DNA of 64,000 nt, taken from assembly GCF_900114165.1 (NCBI RefSeq), contig NZ_FOSB01000004.1, positions 62,001-126,000 of the forward strand, written 5' to 3'. The translations under genes were made by a program, and so were the position numbers. The notes under the pieces were generated by a model. It did not search any database and was not told where the DNA came from. It worked only from the letters and a program-made list of their open reading frames with translations. Shown here one piece after another: positions 38,099-47,255 of the stretch. The stretch comes from Halobacillus dabanensis. Lineage in GTDB: Bacteria > Bacillota > Bacilli > Bacillales > Halobacillaceae. How positions within the stretch are numbered: the first letter of the stretch is position 1; each line of letters starts with the position of its first letter.

Positions 38099-38797
38099 TC
38101 AATTTTCTAACCATTCACGGTATTCCTGTTCTGAAACGACATGCGTAGTAAACCGCATTTTCGTATGATATGTACCACAGAATTCGGCACATTTGCCCAG
38201 ATAGACACCTTCCTCCACATTTTCGATTTCATAGACATTGTCCTTATGAGGAAGCACATCAACTTTACCGCCTAACGATGGCACCCAGAAAGAGTGGATG
38301 ACATCTTTGGATCTTAGTGTTAGAACTGCCGTAGCGCCTTCTGGCAAATACAAATCCTCTGAAGTTTTGCCGTTTTCATAACGAAAAGTCCAGGAAAACC
38401 GTTCAGCCTCTACTCTCACGTGTACTTCTTCGCCAGTGGAATCTTCAGCTGTACTTATCGCCTCACTATTCGGGGATTGATTCATTGTGACAATCGTTGT
38501 CGGCACAGCTAGAATGATAACGATCAGAATCGGTATTACGGTCCAAGTGATTTCTAGTTTCTTATTTCCTTCGGTTTGGGTGGGGAGGTAATCACTAGAA
38601 CCATCATCCCGATACTTTTTTACGAACCTTGCCATAAGACCGAAAACGGTTAGCAGCACGAGCACCATAATACCGAAACTAAAATAAATCAGCTCCGTTT
38701 GAACTTTCGCCGTATCACTTTGCGGGTCGAGCACTCGTATCCCGCACCCACTCACCAGCATGAGTAGAACGATGAGTGGCGCCCAGCGAATTCCCAT
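38099..38797 (-). CDS. Cytochrome c oxidase subunit II, lipoprotein with CuA site
   Basis: A 232-residue subunit II. The signal peptide ends in the lipobox VSGC (about residue 18), followed by two membrane segments and the cupredoxin domain. CuA ligands are complete: His in DVIHSFW, then CAEFCGTYHTKM (Cys, Cys, His, Met) near the C-terminus. The N-terminal part (IRVLDPQSDTAKVQTELIY) looks like quinol-oxidase QoxA, which lacks CuA. There is no fused cytochrome c domain, so it is not caa3. It sits first in the oxidase operon; GGAGATG precedes the ATG at 38797. Confidence 0.9.
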   Translation of the reverse strand: MGIRWAPLIVLLMLVSGCGIRVLDPQSDTAKVQTELIYFSFGIMVLVLLTVFGLMARFVKKYRDDGSSDYLPTQTEGNKKLEITWTVIPILIVIILAVPTTIVTMNQSPNSEAISTAEDSTGEEVHVRVEAERFSWTFRYENGKTSEDLYLPEGATAVLTLRSKDVIHSFWVPSLGGKVDVLPHKDNVYEIENVEEGVYLGKCAEFCGTYHTKMRFTTHVVSEQEYREWLEN

Positions 38798-38992
38798 AAA
38801 GCCATCTCCTTCCCTATTGATTCAATAATTTCATAATTGCTTCCAGACATGGTAAAACATTTCTTTTCCGAGTTCTTTCATATTTAAATACAGTATTTTA
38901 GCAACATAGGTCTTTACCCTGACAACTATAAACAAAACTTAAATTTTTGGTTCTTTTTAGGTGTCTGACTCCCGCAACACTACTAGTTATCG

Positions 38993-39030
38993 AAAAAGAC
39001 TACTTCCCGGTAAAGGAAGTAGTCTTTTGT
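38993..39030. terminator. Isolated terminator-like hairpin in a divergent promoter region
   Basis: A perfect 12-bp stem AAGACTACTTCC / GGAAGTAGTCTT with a seven-base loop. T-runs follow on both strands. It lies between two divergent genes (oxidase subunit II and DUF4396), where neither needs a terminator. Confidence 0.7.
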
Positions 39031-39129
39031 TAGTAACTTATATCCTGCATCTTAAGTAAGGACCATACTTTATGTTTTCATCTTACACAGTAACGGGTAC
39101 ACCAATAAAAAACAGAAAGGAGTGACTGC

Positions 39130-39786
39130 ATGTTAACTACTATATCGTGGATAGCATTAGCTATTGGGATCATATGCACTATCATTATTGCAATTGATGT
39201 CATCAGACATCCACAAATGATGAGAATCATGAATATTGTCTGGCCAATCAATGGTTGGTTCTTTGGCCCCTTTGCTGTGTGGGCATATTTCAAATGGGGT
39301 CGTTTGAAAGCCAAAGATGCTAACAAAGAGGATGATCGGAACAAATCTGCTAAAGTCTTTGTTTCCGCCAGTCACTGTGCCGGTGGATGTACATTCGGAG
39401 ATATAGTAGGTGTCCCTATTGTTGCGATGACTGGAATAGCGATCGCAGGTTCTACCTTGTTTGCCCACTATCTGGTGGAATTCATTTTAGCCTATCTATT
39501 CGGTATCGCGTTCCAATTCCTCGCGATTTATCCAATGGATAAGGACCAAGGAGTAATGCAATCCTTTAAGAAATCCATTAAGGCAGATACCTTATCCGTA
39601 ATCACATTTCAAATCGGTATGTTCGGCTGGATGGCAATTGTGCACTATCTATTATTCACGAATCCTCCTAACCCTAGTGAACCTTCGTACTGGTTTATGA
39701 TGCAAATAGCGATGATTATCGGCTTCCTGGTTAGTTTCCCGCCTAACTGGTGGCTTGTAAGAAAAGGTATAAAAGAGGCTATGTAG
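39130..39786 (+). CDS. DUF4396 membrane protein
   Basis: A 218-residue membrane protein with about six hydrophobic segments in two groups. Between segments two and three it has SASHCAGGCTFGDIVG, a His-Cys-x3-Cys cluster conserved in DUF4396; this may bind metal or cofactor, but the family has no known function. AAAGGAG precedes the ATG at 39130 by eight bases. It is a single gene with its own terminator. Confidence 0.82.
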   Translation: MLTTISWIALAIGIICTIIIAIDVIRHPQMMRIMNIVWPINGWFFGPFAVWAYFKWGRLKAKDANKEDDRNKSAKVFVSASHCAGGCTFGDIVGVPIVAMTGIAIAGSTLFAHYLVEFILAYLFGIAFQFLAIYPMDKDQGVMQSFKKSIKADTLSVITFQIGMFGWMAIVHYLLFTNPPNPSEPSYWFMMQIAMIIGFLVSFPPNWWLVRKGIKEAM

Positions 39787-39815
39787 CTCCCTGACCGGCC
39801 AGGGAGCTGATTGTT
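39785..39815 (+). terminator. Terminator of DUF4396 gene
   Basis: AGCTCCCTG / CAGGGAGCT, perfect 9-bp stem with a six-base loop, then GATTGTT. It overlaps the end of the stop codon. Confidence 0.7.
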
Positions 39816-39973
39816 CCTCTTCATTGGTCTGTAGTGTTTATCCAACCTCTCTTTATTCCCCCTGTTTTCTCCCACTCTATGTCCCCCTCAGGTTTCTATT
39901 TCTACAATGAAATGAATTCCGAAAAGTCCATATATCACTGACCATACCTATGTAAGAAAGAAGGATGACCAAC

Positions 39974-40429
39974 ATGCTACAGATGATAATCGATCATATC
40001 CCTTCCAGTTTACTCCATGCATTAGCAGGTGCCTTAATAATAGATATTTTCTTTGGGAGTAAACTTCCTGTAAAAAGGCGCTTATCCATTATCCTATTAG
40101 GCAGTCTATTGGTTTTTATATTAGATATCCCTAAACTGTTTGGTTTTATTTTTACTCATTCGCTATTTTTTGTACCCTTTATTGGTGCAGGAATTGCTTT
40201 GTTGACAAGAAAAATGATTACAGAATCTTTTATTATGCAATGGATCGGAATTATGTGCGTGTTATTGATTGGTGGTATCTTAATAGACTTTCTTGGAAAT
40301 GGAGCACACCTATTCTTTCCTATAACCGATAGAAATTTCTCCTATTCCATTGTAACCAGAGAATTTTGGCCAATATTAATTTTAGGTTTCATCATTGTCA
40401 TCCGCTTAATTACTTCCCGTAATAAATAA
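39974..40429 (+). CDS. Hypothetical membrane protein, 151 aa
   Basis: A protein of four or five hydrophobic segments, beginning MLQMIIDHIPSSLLHALAGA. The early His and Asp residues (HALAGALIIDIFF, then ILDIPK) recall YdjM/DUF457-type membrane hydrolases, but this is only a weak likeness. The ATG at 39974 follows AAGGA by eight bases; the ATG at 39965 is too close to the site. No partner gene is evident. Confidence 0.55.
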   Translation: MLQMIIDHIPSSLLHALAGALIIDIFFGSKLPVKRRLSIILLGSLLVFILDIPKLFGFIFTHSLFFVPFIGAGIALLTRKMITESFIMQWIGIMCVLLIGGILIDFLGNGAHLFFPITDRNFSYSIVTREFWPILILGFIIVIRLITSRNK

Positions 40430-40755
40430 TTTGAGGCTTATCACTAACCAGAAAAAAATAACACGCAGGCTGCCTTATTTATTCACCTTCAGATATTCCA
40501 TTCCAAATTCCAACAGTCAAGAAGATAACAGCTGGGCCTTTTTCCTTGTAATTATTCAGTTAACCTTTTATACAACGTTTTGACCTTTCTATGTTACCTT
40601 TCCTTTTGCAAGCTTCAAACCTCCCTTTTATAGATAAAACCCTCCTGAGAGCACACATCGCTATTTCTCATTCAAATGCCATATTGTTACTTGGTACCTC
40701 CAGTCATTATTTTTTATGAAAGAAATAAATATAAAGATATGGAGGGATGACAGTT
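40430..40755. other. Intergenic region with nothing clear
   Basis: 326 bases between two plus-strand genes. I see no ORF with a ribosome site, no strong hairpin and no consensus promoter. It presumably holds the promoter of the following gene. Confidence 0.4.
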
Positions 40756-41274
40756 ATGATTCTAAAAATGATCGACTTAAGTTTAATGGCAGAACACTTG
40801 ACCGTTCATAAAGCTGAATTGGATAAATTAGCCACTTTCATTTGCAGCATCCAAGAACCGGAGATCAAACAGGTTGCGACAGAGCAATACATGATCATGA
40901 AGAACCATGTGAAAGTAATGATTGCACTTATGAATCCCGCTCAAAATGAAACCATCGGCATCCAAGATTTACACAAGTGGGAACCTGTTCAGATAGACTG
41001 TCAACAAATCTCCTTAGGTATGAGTCAAGAGAATATATTAACAGAACTCAAAACCTCTGCGGAAACAATGGCGAATAAAAATTTCAATTCAGGATTAAGG
41101 ATGAAAGCTGAAAATGTCCGTAATATTCATATACATATGGCCCTGCAGCAAACAATGCTTCTCAATCGTTACATTGCCTTAATGGATAAATTCATTAAAA
41201 ACACGGCTCCTGAGAGTTCACGAGAGAAACAGGAAGAAACTTTTCAGACATTCAAAAACATGTTTAACATGTGA
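40756..41274 (+). CDS. Helical protein resembling spore coat F-like proteins
   Basis: A 172-residue all-helical protein. It begins MILKMIDLSLMAEHLTVHKA and has Met-rich helices (QYMIMKNHVKVMIALMNP, HMALQQTMLLNRYIALMDKF), a pattern of ferritin-like or coat F-type bundles in Bacillaceae. The link to the spore coat is a resemblance only. The ATG at 40756 follows GGAGGG by nine bases; the ATG at 40747 directly touches the site and is less likely. Confidence 0.55.
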   Translation: MILKMIDLSLMAEHLTVHKAELDKLATFICSIQEPEIKQVATEQYMIMKNHVKVMIALMNPAQNETIGIQDLHKWEPVQIDCQQISLGMSQENILTELKTSAETMANKNFNSGLRMKAENVRNIHIHMALQQTMLLNRYIALMDKFIKNTAPESSREKQEETFQTFKNMFNM

Positions 41275-41296
41275 CAAAGAAATAGAGCTTTCCGTA

Positions 41297-41334
41297 TTAA
41301 AAAACAAGCTGGGCAATAACCCAGCTTGTTTTTA
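41297..41334. terminator. Bidirectional terminator
   Basis: AAAAACAAGCTGGG / CCCAGCTTGTTTTT with loop CAATAA; it ends both the coat-like gene and, from the right, the transporter gene. Confidence 0.85.
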
Positions 41335-41347
41335 ATACCTTCTAAAT

Positions 41348-42703
41348 TCACACCACTTCTTTCCTTTCAGTGTCCCCCTTATGAGATTCACTTTCCCTGT
41401 TATAATAGGCATGTTTTTCCTGAACAAACAGAATCGATACTCCTCCGAGGACGGCGGCCATGGCGATAACAGTGAAATTCACCTGGGGAGACATGTTCAA
41501 CGTCAACAGAACACCGACAAACGTAGGAGCGAAGATGCCGCCTACCCTCCCGAAGGCCATTGCGGCACCAATACCGGTGGAACGCATGGAAGGCGGATAG
41601 TATTGGGAAACAAAGGCATTGCTAATATTCTGGACACCAACAGATGCAGCCCCGATCATCCCTATTAACAGATAAGCCAATATAAGCTTCTGCGTCAGTC
41701 CAATACTGGCTAGTGCAATCGCCCCGACAATATAAAGAGGCACCATCACTTTTTTAAAGCCCCACTTGTCCGCCAGTCTTCCAAAAACCACCGTGCCGAC
41801 GATGGCACCGACATTCATCATAGCGACGAACACTAAACTCGAACTTAAACTGTATCCCGCATCTATCATCAGTTGTGGTAGCCAAGTATTCATCGCATAA
41901 ATCAGTACAAAACAGGAAAAACACGAAATCCAGAACATAATTGTGCTGATGGCACGTTTCTTTTCAAAAAGTTTCACCAATGGAAGTCCTTTCCTTGCAG
42001 GCTCAGGTTTTTCAAAGGAAGTTCTGTCATCCATTCGTATTTCTGGATCGATTCTTTGCAGGGTTTCCCTCAACTTTTCTTCCTTCCCTTTGGCTAACAA
42101 GAAGCTTGCTGATTCTGGAAGACTTCTTGCTATAAAAGGGATCAGCAATAACGGCAGACCAGCAATCCAGAAAACCGGCTGCCAGCCAAGCGAAGGCAAA
42201 ATGGATTTACTGAACAGGGCTGCCGCAATAGCTCCGATCGAGTACCCGCAAAAAATAAAGGAAACCATAGCAGCTCTGATTTTTTTCGGGGCATATTCCG
42301 TGGATAGTGCGATAACGTTCGGCATAACACCACCAAGCCCCAATCCCGCAATAACCCGGAAGACCGTAAATATCGTTGGTCCTGCAGAAAATGCCGACAG
42401 TGCGGTGAATAAACTGAATAGGACGGTGCATAGCAGGATGACATTCTTCCGGCCAAGTTTATCTGCCAATAATCCGAAAAACACAGCACCAACAGCCGTG
42501 CCAGCAGCGGTATAGCTCCCGATTGCCCCTGCTGTCACGGAAGATATATTCCACTCTTCTATTAATGAAGGTACAACGGAGCCATAAATGACCACATCAT
42601 ATCCATCCATAAGAATGATGAAGAAGCACCAGAAAATAATAGAAAAATGGAAGGAACTAAAACGGCTATTATCAATAATCTTTCCTGCATGTATAGCTTT
42701 CAT
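41348..42703 (-). CDS. MFS transporter, aromatic acid:H+ symporter (AAHS) type
   Basis: A 451-residue, 12-segment major facilitator. The AAHS signature is present: DGYDVVIYGSVVP in the first segment (the conserved Asp needed for aromatic acid uptake), GLLADKLGRKNVI in the first loop, and GLGLGGVMPNVIALSTEYAP. Such carriers (PcaK, BenK, MhbT) import benzoate-like acids with a proton. It is the last gene of an operon behind a flavin monooxygenase and a Dabb protein, which supports an aromatic substrate. GGGGGG precedes the ATG at 42703. Confidence 0.9.
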   Translation of the reverse strand: MKAIHAGKIIDNSRFSSFHFSIIFWCFFIILMDGYDVVIYGSVVPSLIEEWNISSVTAGAIGSYTAAGTAVGAVFFGLLADKLGRKNVILLCTVLFSLFTALSAFSAGPTIFTVFRVIAGLGLGGVMPNVIALSTEYAPKKIRAAMVSFIFCGYSIGAIAAALFSKSILPSLGWQPVFWIAGLPLLLIPFIARSLPESASFLLAKGKEEKLRETLQRIDPEIRMDDRTSFEKPEPARKGLPLVKLFEKKRAISTIMFWISCFSCFVLIYAMNTWLPQLMIDAGYSLSSSLVFVAMMNVGAIVGTVVFGRLADKWGFKKVMVPLYIVGAIALASIGLTQKLILAYLLIGMIGAASVGVQNISNAFVSQYYPPSMRSTGIGAAMAFGRVGGIFAPTFVGVLLTLNMSPQVNFTVIAMAAVLGGVSILFVQEKHAYYNRESESHKGDTERKEVV

Positions 42704-42767
42704 GGAATCCCCCCTATCAAAATCAAATTAACGCGTTTAAGCGCTAAAGTACAAAACTAAAATAAAC

Positions 42768-43061
42768 CTATATTTCAAAATCTACAATAACACTGTCTTC
42801 CATGCCAATGTTATTCAAATAAGAAACAATTTCCTGATGGGCAGGATGTGGGCCATAAGTCTCCAAGGCCTCCCTGTCCTTGAACCGCACCGTCAGTCCT
42901 ACTTCATACCCCTGGCTGCGATTGGAAAAATTGATCCCCTGCTGAATATCAACGATTCCCGGGATAATATTTTTCAACTCCAGTGTCCTGCGGATCAATT
43001 CCTGCTTTTGTTCATTTGTTGTTTCCTGAGAAAACTTGACCAATACAATGTGTTCTATCAT
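42768..43061 (-). CDS. Dabb (stress-responsive A/B barrel) protein
   Basis: A 97-residue dimeric alpha/beta-barrel protein. It begins MIEHIVLVKFSQE, with FSNRSQGYEVGLTVRFKDRE and YGPHPAHQEIV, the conserved Dabb positions. Some Dabb proteins are aromatic or polyketide cyclases, and many have no known activity. It lies 12 bases after the flavin monooxygenase gene and 64 bases before the transporter, so it belongs to that operon and may act on the hydroxylated product. GGGGAG precedes the ATG. Confidence 0.88.
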   Translation of the reverse strand: MIEHIVLVKFSQETTNEQKQELIRRTLELKNIIPGIVDIQQGINFSNRSQGYEVGLTVRFKDREALETYGPHPAHQEIVSYLNNIGMEDSVIVDFEI

Positions 43062-43073
43062 AGTTGCACTCCC

Positions 43074-44324
43074 CTATTTACTATTTAATGTCTCCCGGTC
43101 GAAGCCGGCAAGTTTTTTATATTTATTAGCAATTTCCTCTAGATCTTCATACGAAATCACATCGTCCAACTTATCAAAACCCTCAGGTGCCCGATCTTCG
43201 ACAATCTGCATCACTATTTCTGGCCCATTCTGACGATTTGTCCGAACGATATTGGCTGTTGGTTCCAACCTCGCATATTCATATGCTCTTAATGCAGCCT
43301 CTGTATGCGGCTGTTCTACTAAGGCATGTGCTAAAGCATCAGCATCAAGAATTGCCTGTGATGCACCATTTGATCCAATCGGGTACATAGGGTGAGCTGC
43401 ATCTCCGAGCAACGTTACACGCCCGAATGTCCACCGAGGTACCGGATCACGGTCCACCATCGGGAATTCATAGACAGCATCTGTTTCATCAATCAATTGA
43501 GGTACATTCAGCCAGCCAAAATCCCAACCAGCAAAATGAGGCTCAAATTTCCCCTTATCAATTTCCCTATTCCAATCTGCCCGTGAAACCAATCCGTCAT
43601 CCACTTTCAGTTCAGCAATCCAATTGACAAGAGACCTTCCTTTTTCATGTGCATCCGGACATACTGGATAGGCAACAAACTTTTGATCCTGGTAACCGGC
43701 CATAATCATTGACTTTCCTGTCAGAAAAGGAGTGGATTCTGTGATACCACGCCATAAAATCCTGCCACTGAACTTCGGCTCCCCTTCATTTGGATAGTAG
43801 AATTTACGGACAGCCGAATGAATACCATCCGCTGCAATCATTGTATCAGCGCTATATGTACCTGCTTGTTCCCCTGTTTTTTTATTTATAAAATGAGCGG
43901 TTACCTTGTTACCGAACATACTAAATGAAGTCAAATGATGACCCGTATAAACCGCATCCTCACCAAGCCTTTCTTTGACTGCTTTCAGTAGAAGCATTTG
44001 CAGGCGGCCGCGATGGATTGAATATTGGGGCCAATGATAGCCGGCATTCAGCCCTCGATCCTCCTGCCAAATCTTCTTGCCGAACTTATTCACAAACATA
44101 AGCTCTGCAGTCGGAAGCCCTATCTTTTTAAGCTCATCATCCAGACCCAATTCCGTCAGAACCTTCACCGCATGAGGCAAAAGGTTAATTCCGACTCCCA
44201 ACGCTTTAATTGTTTCTACACTTTCGAAGACACGCACTGACACGCCAACGCGGTGAAGTTTAAGAGCAGTAACAAGTCCGCCTATCCCCCCGCCGACGAT
44301 CATCGCCGTCCTGGTATCAGACAT
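43074..44324 (-). CDS. FAD-dependent aromatic monooxygenase
   Basis: A 416-residue class A flavoprotein hydroxylase. FAD motifs: IVGGGIGGLVTALKLHRVG (residues 9-27), AADGIHSAVR (the DG motif) and LLGDAAHPMYPIGSNGASQA near residue 300. The MYPxGSNGASQA form is like PhzS and 3-hydroxybenzoate 6-hydroxylases. It would hydroxylate an aromatic acid with NAD(P)H and oxygen. It heads an operon with a Dabb protein and an AAHS importer. GGGAGGA precedes the ATG at 44324. No ring-cleavage dioxygenase gene is near, so the pathway is incomplete here. Confidence 0.9.
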   Translation of the reverse strand: MSDTRTAMIVGGGIGGLVTALKLHRVGVSVRVFESVETIKALGVGINLLPHAVKVLTELGLDDELKKIGLPTAELMFVNKFGKKIWQEDRGLNAGYHWPQYSIHRGRLQMLLLKAVKERLGEDAVYTGHHLTSFSMFGNKVTAHFINKKTGEQAGTYSADTMIAADGIHSAVRKFYYPNEGEPKFSGRILWRGITESTPFLTGKSMIMAGYQDQKFVAYPVCPDAHEKGRSLVNWIAELKVDDGLVSRADWNREIDKGKFEPHFAGWDFGWLNVPQLIDETDAVYEFPMVDRDPVPRWTFGRVTLLGDAAHPMYPIGSNGASQAILDADALAHALVEQPHTEAALRAYEYARLEPTANIVRTNRQNGPEIVMQIVEDRAPEGFDKLDDVISYEDLEEIANKYKKLAGFDRETLNSK

Positions 44325-44600
44325 CTCGATTCCTCCCTGGTTAAAAAATAATAATATTGTATTTTTTCTAACAATTTAATCTGTTTTACTATTATTACAT
44401 AAAAAATTAAGATTTCAATATTAAATTTACTTGTATGGAGTCCCAGTGCCTGACTTCTACCAATAAAGCAAAAACAACTAAACGCGACATGAGACAACAG
44501 ACCATACTTTAATAGATATCTGCTATCATGGTATGGGGAAGACTACTGCTGAGGGTAAACGACATAAAAACGTGCGCCACTCACAAAGGAGGTATGCTGT

Positions 44601-44900
44601 GTGGACCGGAGCAATGAAGAAGAAGTTATTCGTAATTATCAAAAAGGCGAAAAAATGATGATTTTGCTTTTTGCCCAGTGGTGTATCAATCATGAACTGG
44701 ACCCTGTAGCCATTTATAAAAAAGCCTATCCATATCAGGATAAAAATAAAGAACTGGTCGATGCCTTGGAGTTGACCGTCCCGAAAGAGGAGTCCGATCA
44801 CATTGATTCTGAGACTTTGCTTGAAGTGTTGTCTCTCTATGGAAATGACGACCTCGCTTTTGTTGTATCTGAGTTAATAAGCCATAGAAATTTGAAGTAA
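44601..44900 (+). CDS. Hypothetical protein, 99 aa
   Basis: The GTG at 44601 lies seven bases after AAAGGAGGT, a very strong site. The product is soluble and acidic, with ILLFAQWCINHELDPVAIYK and LEVLSLYGNDDLAFVVSELI. No family was recognised. It is divergent from the aromatic operon and ends before a long-loop hairpin. Confidence 0.65.
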   Translation: MDRSNEEEVIRNYQKGEKMMILLFAQWCINHELDPVAIYKKAYPYQDKNKELVDALELTVPKEESDHIDSETLLEVLSLYGNDDLAFVVSELISHRNLK

Positions 44901-44913
44901 GCCTTTTTGATGG

Positions 44914-44962
44914 TGTCTGCCCCACTCCGTTAATTCTTTAACAATGTGGGGCAGGCATTAAA
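44914..44962 (+). terminator. Terminator-like hairpin after the 99-aa gene
   Basis: TGTCTGCCCCAC / GTGGGGCAGGCA arms (one mismatch) around a 20-base loop, followed by TTAAAATAT. The arms are like the TGTCTG-type fragments often found between Bacillaceae genes. Confidence 0.5.
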
Positions 44963-45037
44963 ATATAAAAAGCATAAGTGTAATGTCGATGAACACTTTA
45001 ATATCTCAAGTAGACTAACTATCCATCATTTATATAC

Positions 45038-45661
45038 CTACCCTAGAACCTCGTACCACCAACAACCCTCTAATGCTCTCTGAATCTGCTCTTTTCTTTC
45101 TATTAGAAACGAGTCATCAAAAGGTTCGTTGCCTTCCAGTACACTTATCGTCTCTCGAATAGCCGCACGAACTTTTTTATAATCTACTTCTCCCCATAGT
45201 TGTAAATAAGGAATGAACGCTTTGTTGCGAGATTCTTTGATTTTTTCAAGCATTAAGAGAATCATCTGTCTGTTCCGATCCTTCAGGTAGGTCATATCCG
45301 GATTCTGTTTTCCTTGTTCGAGCCACTCTTCCCATTCACGAATCAATTTATCTGCATATTGATCAGATTGAATCAGCCACCCCCTGTCAGTGAAAACAAT
45401 CAAAGGAAGCCTCCCGAATTTTTCGAGTTCTAAAAAATCACGTTTAATCATCCAATTGATCTTTTTTGTAATGTCATCAAGGCCTTCGTCTTTATAAAAA
45501 CCATAGCCAGGATTTTTATCCAAACCAAGCTCCAACAACTTCTTCTCCTTTGATCCCTTCAGTATCTTGGCAAGTTGTGTCCTTCCACCCTGAGCTATAA
45601 TTGAATCTGCTGTAGCCAGGATAATCTTTATTTCTTTGTGATTTAATGGAGTAGTTGTCAT
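45038..45661 (-). CDS. RQC-domain (RecQ C-terminal-like) protein
   Basis: A 207-residue protein whose N-terminal ~120 residues resemble the winged helix of RecQ helicases: IAQGGRTQLAKILKGSKEKKLLE, then GYGFYKDEGLDDITKKINWMI. The rest is helical, with repeated Glu/Lys pairs and a terminal CWWYEVLG. There is no helicase domain, so it is a free-standing RQC-like protein, presumably DNA-binding. The ATG at 45661 follows GGAGGT by nine bases. It lies just downstream of rlmCD on the same strand. Confidence 0.7.
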   Translation of the reverse strand: MTTTPLNHKEIKIILATADSIIAQGGRTQLAKILKGSKEKKLLELGLDKNPGYGFYKDEGLDDITKKINWMIKRDFLELEKFGRLPLIVFTDRGWLIQSDQYADKLIREWEEWLEQGKQNPDMTYLKDRNRQMILLMLEKIKESRNKAFIPYLQLWGEVDYKKVRAAIRETISVLEGNEPFDDSFLIERKEQIQRALEGCWWYEVLG

Positions 45662-45691
45662 TGGACACACACCTCCGAATTATTTAGTATA

Positions 45692-47071
45692 CTATTTATT
45701 CTCTAACCACGTCACACACTCCACATGACTTGTCTGTGGGAACATATCGACAGGCTGGACTTCTTTCGTTTCATATCCGCCATCTTCCAATACCCTTAAA
45801 TCACGAGCAAGCGTGGAAGGATTACAAGATACGTAAACGATTCGCTCTGGCTCCATATCGAGCATCGCTTTCAGCAGTTCTTCATCACAGCCTTTTCGTG
45901 GCGGGTCGACAACGATGACGTCTGGGCGTAGCCCCTGGTTGCGCCACCATGGCATGAGTTCTTCGGCTTGTCCGACATAGAATTCGGCGTTTTCCATTTT
46001 GTTTAGGCGGGCGTTTTTCTTTGCATCTGTAACAGCTTCCGGCACGATTTCAATTCCATATACTTTCTTCGCTTTCTGTGCGAGGAATAATGAAATGGTA
46101 CCGATGCCGCAGTATACATCAATGACGGTTTCGCCACCTCTTAGATCAGCGTACTCAAGCGCTTGGTCATAAAGCTTTTTCGTCTGTGTGGGGTTCACTT
46201 GATAAAACGATTTTGGGGAAATCATGAATTTGATGTCGCCGATTGTGTCATAGATATATTCATCTCCCCAAAGGATGTTCGTTTCTTTCCCCAGGATCAC
46301 GTTCGTTTTTGCACTGTTGACGTTATGGACGATTGATTTCACATTCGGATAGGCATCGCGGATTTCATCGATCATTTTGTCTTTGTGTGGAAGTTTCTTC
46401 GTTTTCGTTACGATGACAATCATAATGTCCTTCGTATTCTGACCAGTCCGTACCATGATGTGCCTTAAGACGCCACGGTGTGTTTGTTCATCATAAGCAT
46501 CAATACCGTGCTTGGATGCGATACGACGGACAGTTTCCACCATGCGGTCATTCATTTCATCCTGGATCAAGCAAGTGTCCATATCGATGATGTTATGACT
46601 TCGCTTTTGATAAAAACCTGTCATTAGCTCCCCGTCATCTTTTTGACCTACAGGAATTTGCACTTTGTTACGGTAGCGCCACGGATCATCCATCCCTATG
46701 GTTGGATGGACGGGGACGTGTTCCAAGTGTCCGATTTTTTTCATGTTGTCTTTCACTTGCTTTTGCTTCATATCAAGCTGCATCTGATAACTCATGTGCT
46801 GAAGCTGGCAGCCGCCACACTGATAGAAAACATCACAAGGCGGCTCTACGCGATCGTCACTCATTTCTGTGACATTGATCAGCTTGCCGAACCCGAAATT
46901 CTTTTTCACTTTGATGACTTTCACCTCAGCCTTTTCACCAGGAAGGCCATACGGTACGAAAAGTGGATAGCCATCGACTTTCCCTACCCCATTACCTTCA
47001 TGTGTCAAATCTTCAAAGCTGAGTTCAATCGTCTGGTTTTTCTGCACCGGCGGTTTTGGTTTCGCCATCAT
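45692..47071 (-). CDS. rlmCD: 23S rRNA (uracil-C5)-methyltransferase RlmCD
   Basis: A 459-residue TrmA-family enzyme that methylates C5 of uracils 747 and 1939 of 23S rRNA with SAM. Domains: N-terminal TRAM ([20 protein letters not shown]), iron-sulfur cysteines in [17 protein letters not shown] motif [16 protein letters not shown], the [10 protein letters not shown] loop, and the catalytic Cys in [18 protein letters not shown] lies seven bases before the ATG at 47071. Adjacent to dgkB and gatCAB as in B. subtilis, where it is called yefA. Confidence 0.95.
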   Translation of the reverse strand: MMAKPKPPVQKNQTIELSFEDLTHEGNGVGKVDGYPLFVPYGLPGEKAEVKVIKVKKNFGFGKLINVTEMSDDRVEPPCDVFYQCGGCQLQHMSYQMQLDMKQKQVKDNMKKIGHLEHVPVHPTIGMDDPWRYRNKVQIPVGQKDDGELMTGFYQKRSHNIIDMDTCLIQDEMNDRMVETVRRIASKHGIDAYDEQTHRGVLRHIMVRTGQNTKDIMIVIVTKTKKLPHKDKMIDEIRDAYPNVKSIVHNVNSAKTNVILGKETNILWGDEYIYDTIGDIKFMISPKSFYQVNPTQTKKLYDQALEYADLRGGETVIDVYCGIGTISLFLAQKAKKVYGIEIVPEAVTDAKKNARLNKMENAEFYVGQAEELMPWWRNQGLRPDVIVVDPPRKGCDEELLKAMLDMEPERIVYVSCNPSTLARDLRVLEDGGYETKEVQPVDMFPQTSHVECVTWLENK

Positions 47072-47220
47072 TCATCCGTCCTTTTTATATATACTCTATA
47101 CGTAGTTTATCATATCCTTAAGTGCGAAGTCGCCCTGATAGCTGCGACAAGCATAAGAACAACGGAGCTGAAAAATGCTTTTCTTTTTCAGAAACGGTGG
47201 TCTTAGGCACTAAAAAACAA

Positions 47221-47251
47221 AAGAACGCCACTGTCATCCACAGCAGCGCTC
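47221..47251 (-). terminator. Terminator of dgkB
   Basis: GCGCTGCTGT / ACAGTGGCGT arms with G-T pairs, then TCTTTTGTTTTTT on the minus strand. Confidence 0.7.
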
Positions 47252-47255
47252 CCCA

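Noticed and set aside
41943-42515. Plus-strand 190-codon frame inside the AAHS transporter
   Set aside because: Antisense shadow of a strongly supported gene.
44526-44801. Minus-strand 91-codon frame over the 99-aa gene
   Set aside because: The plus-strand frame has a near-perfect ribosome site; this one has none and reads as an antisense shadow.
46643-47206. Plus-strand 187-codon frame over rlmCD start
   Set aside because: Antisense to rlmCD; His/Phe-rich composition typical of a shadow frame.
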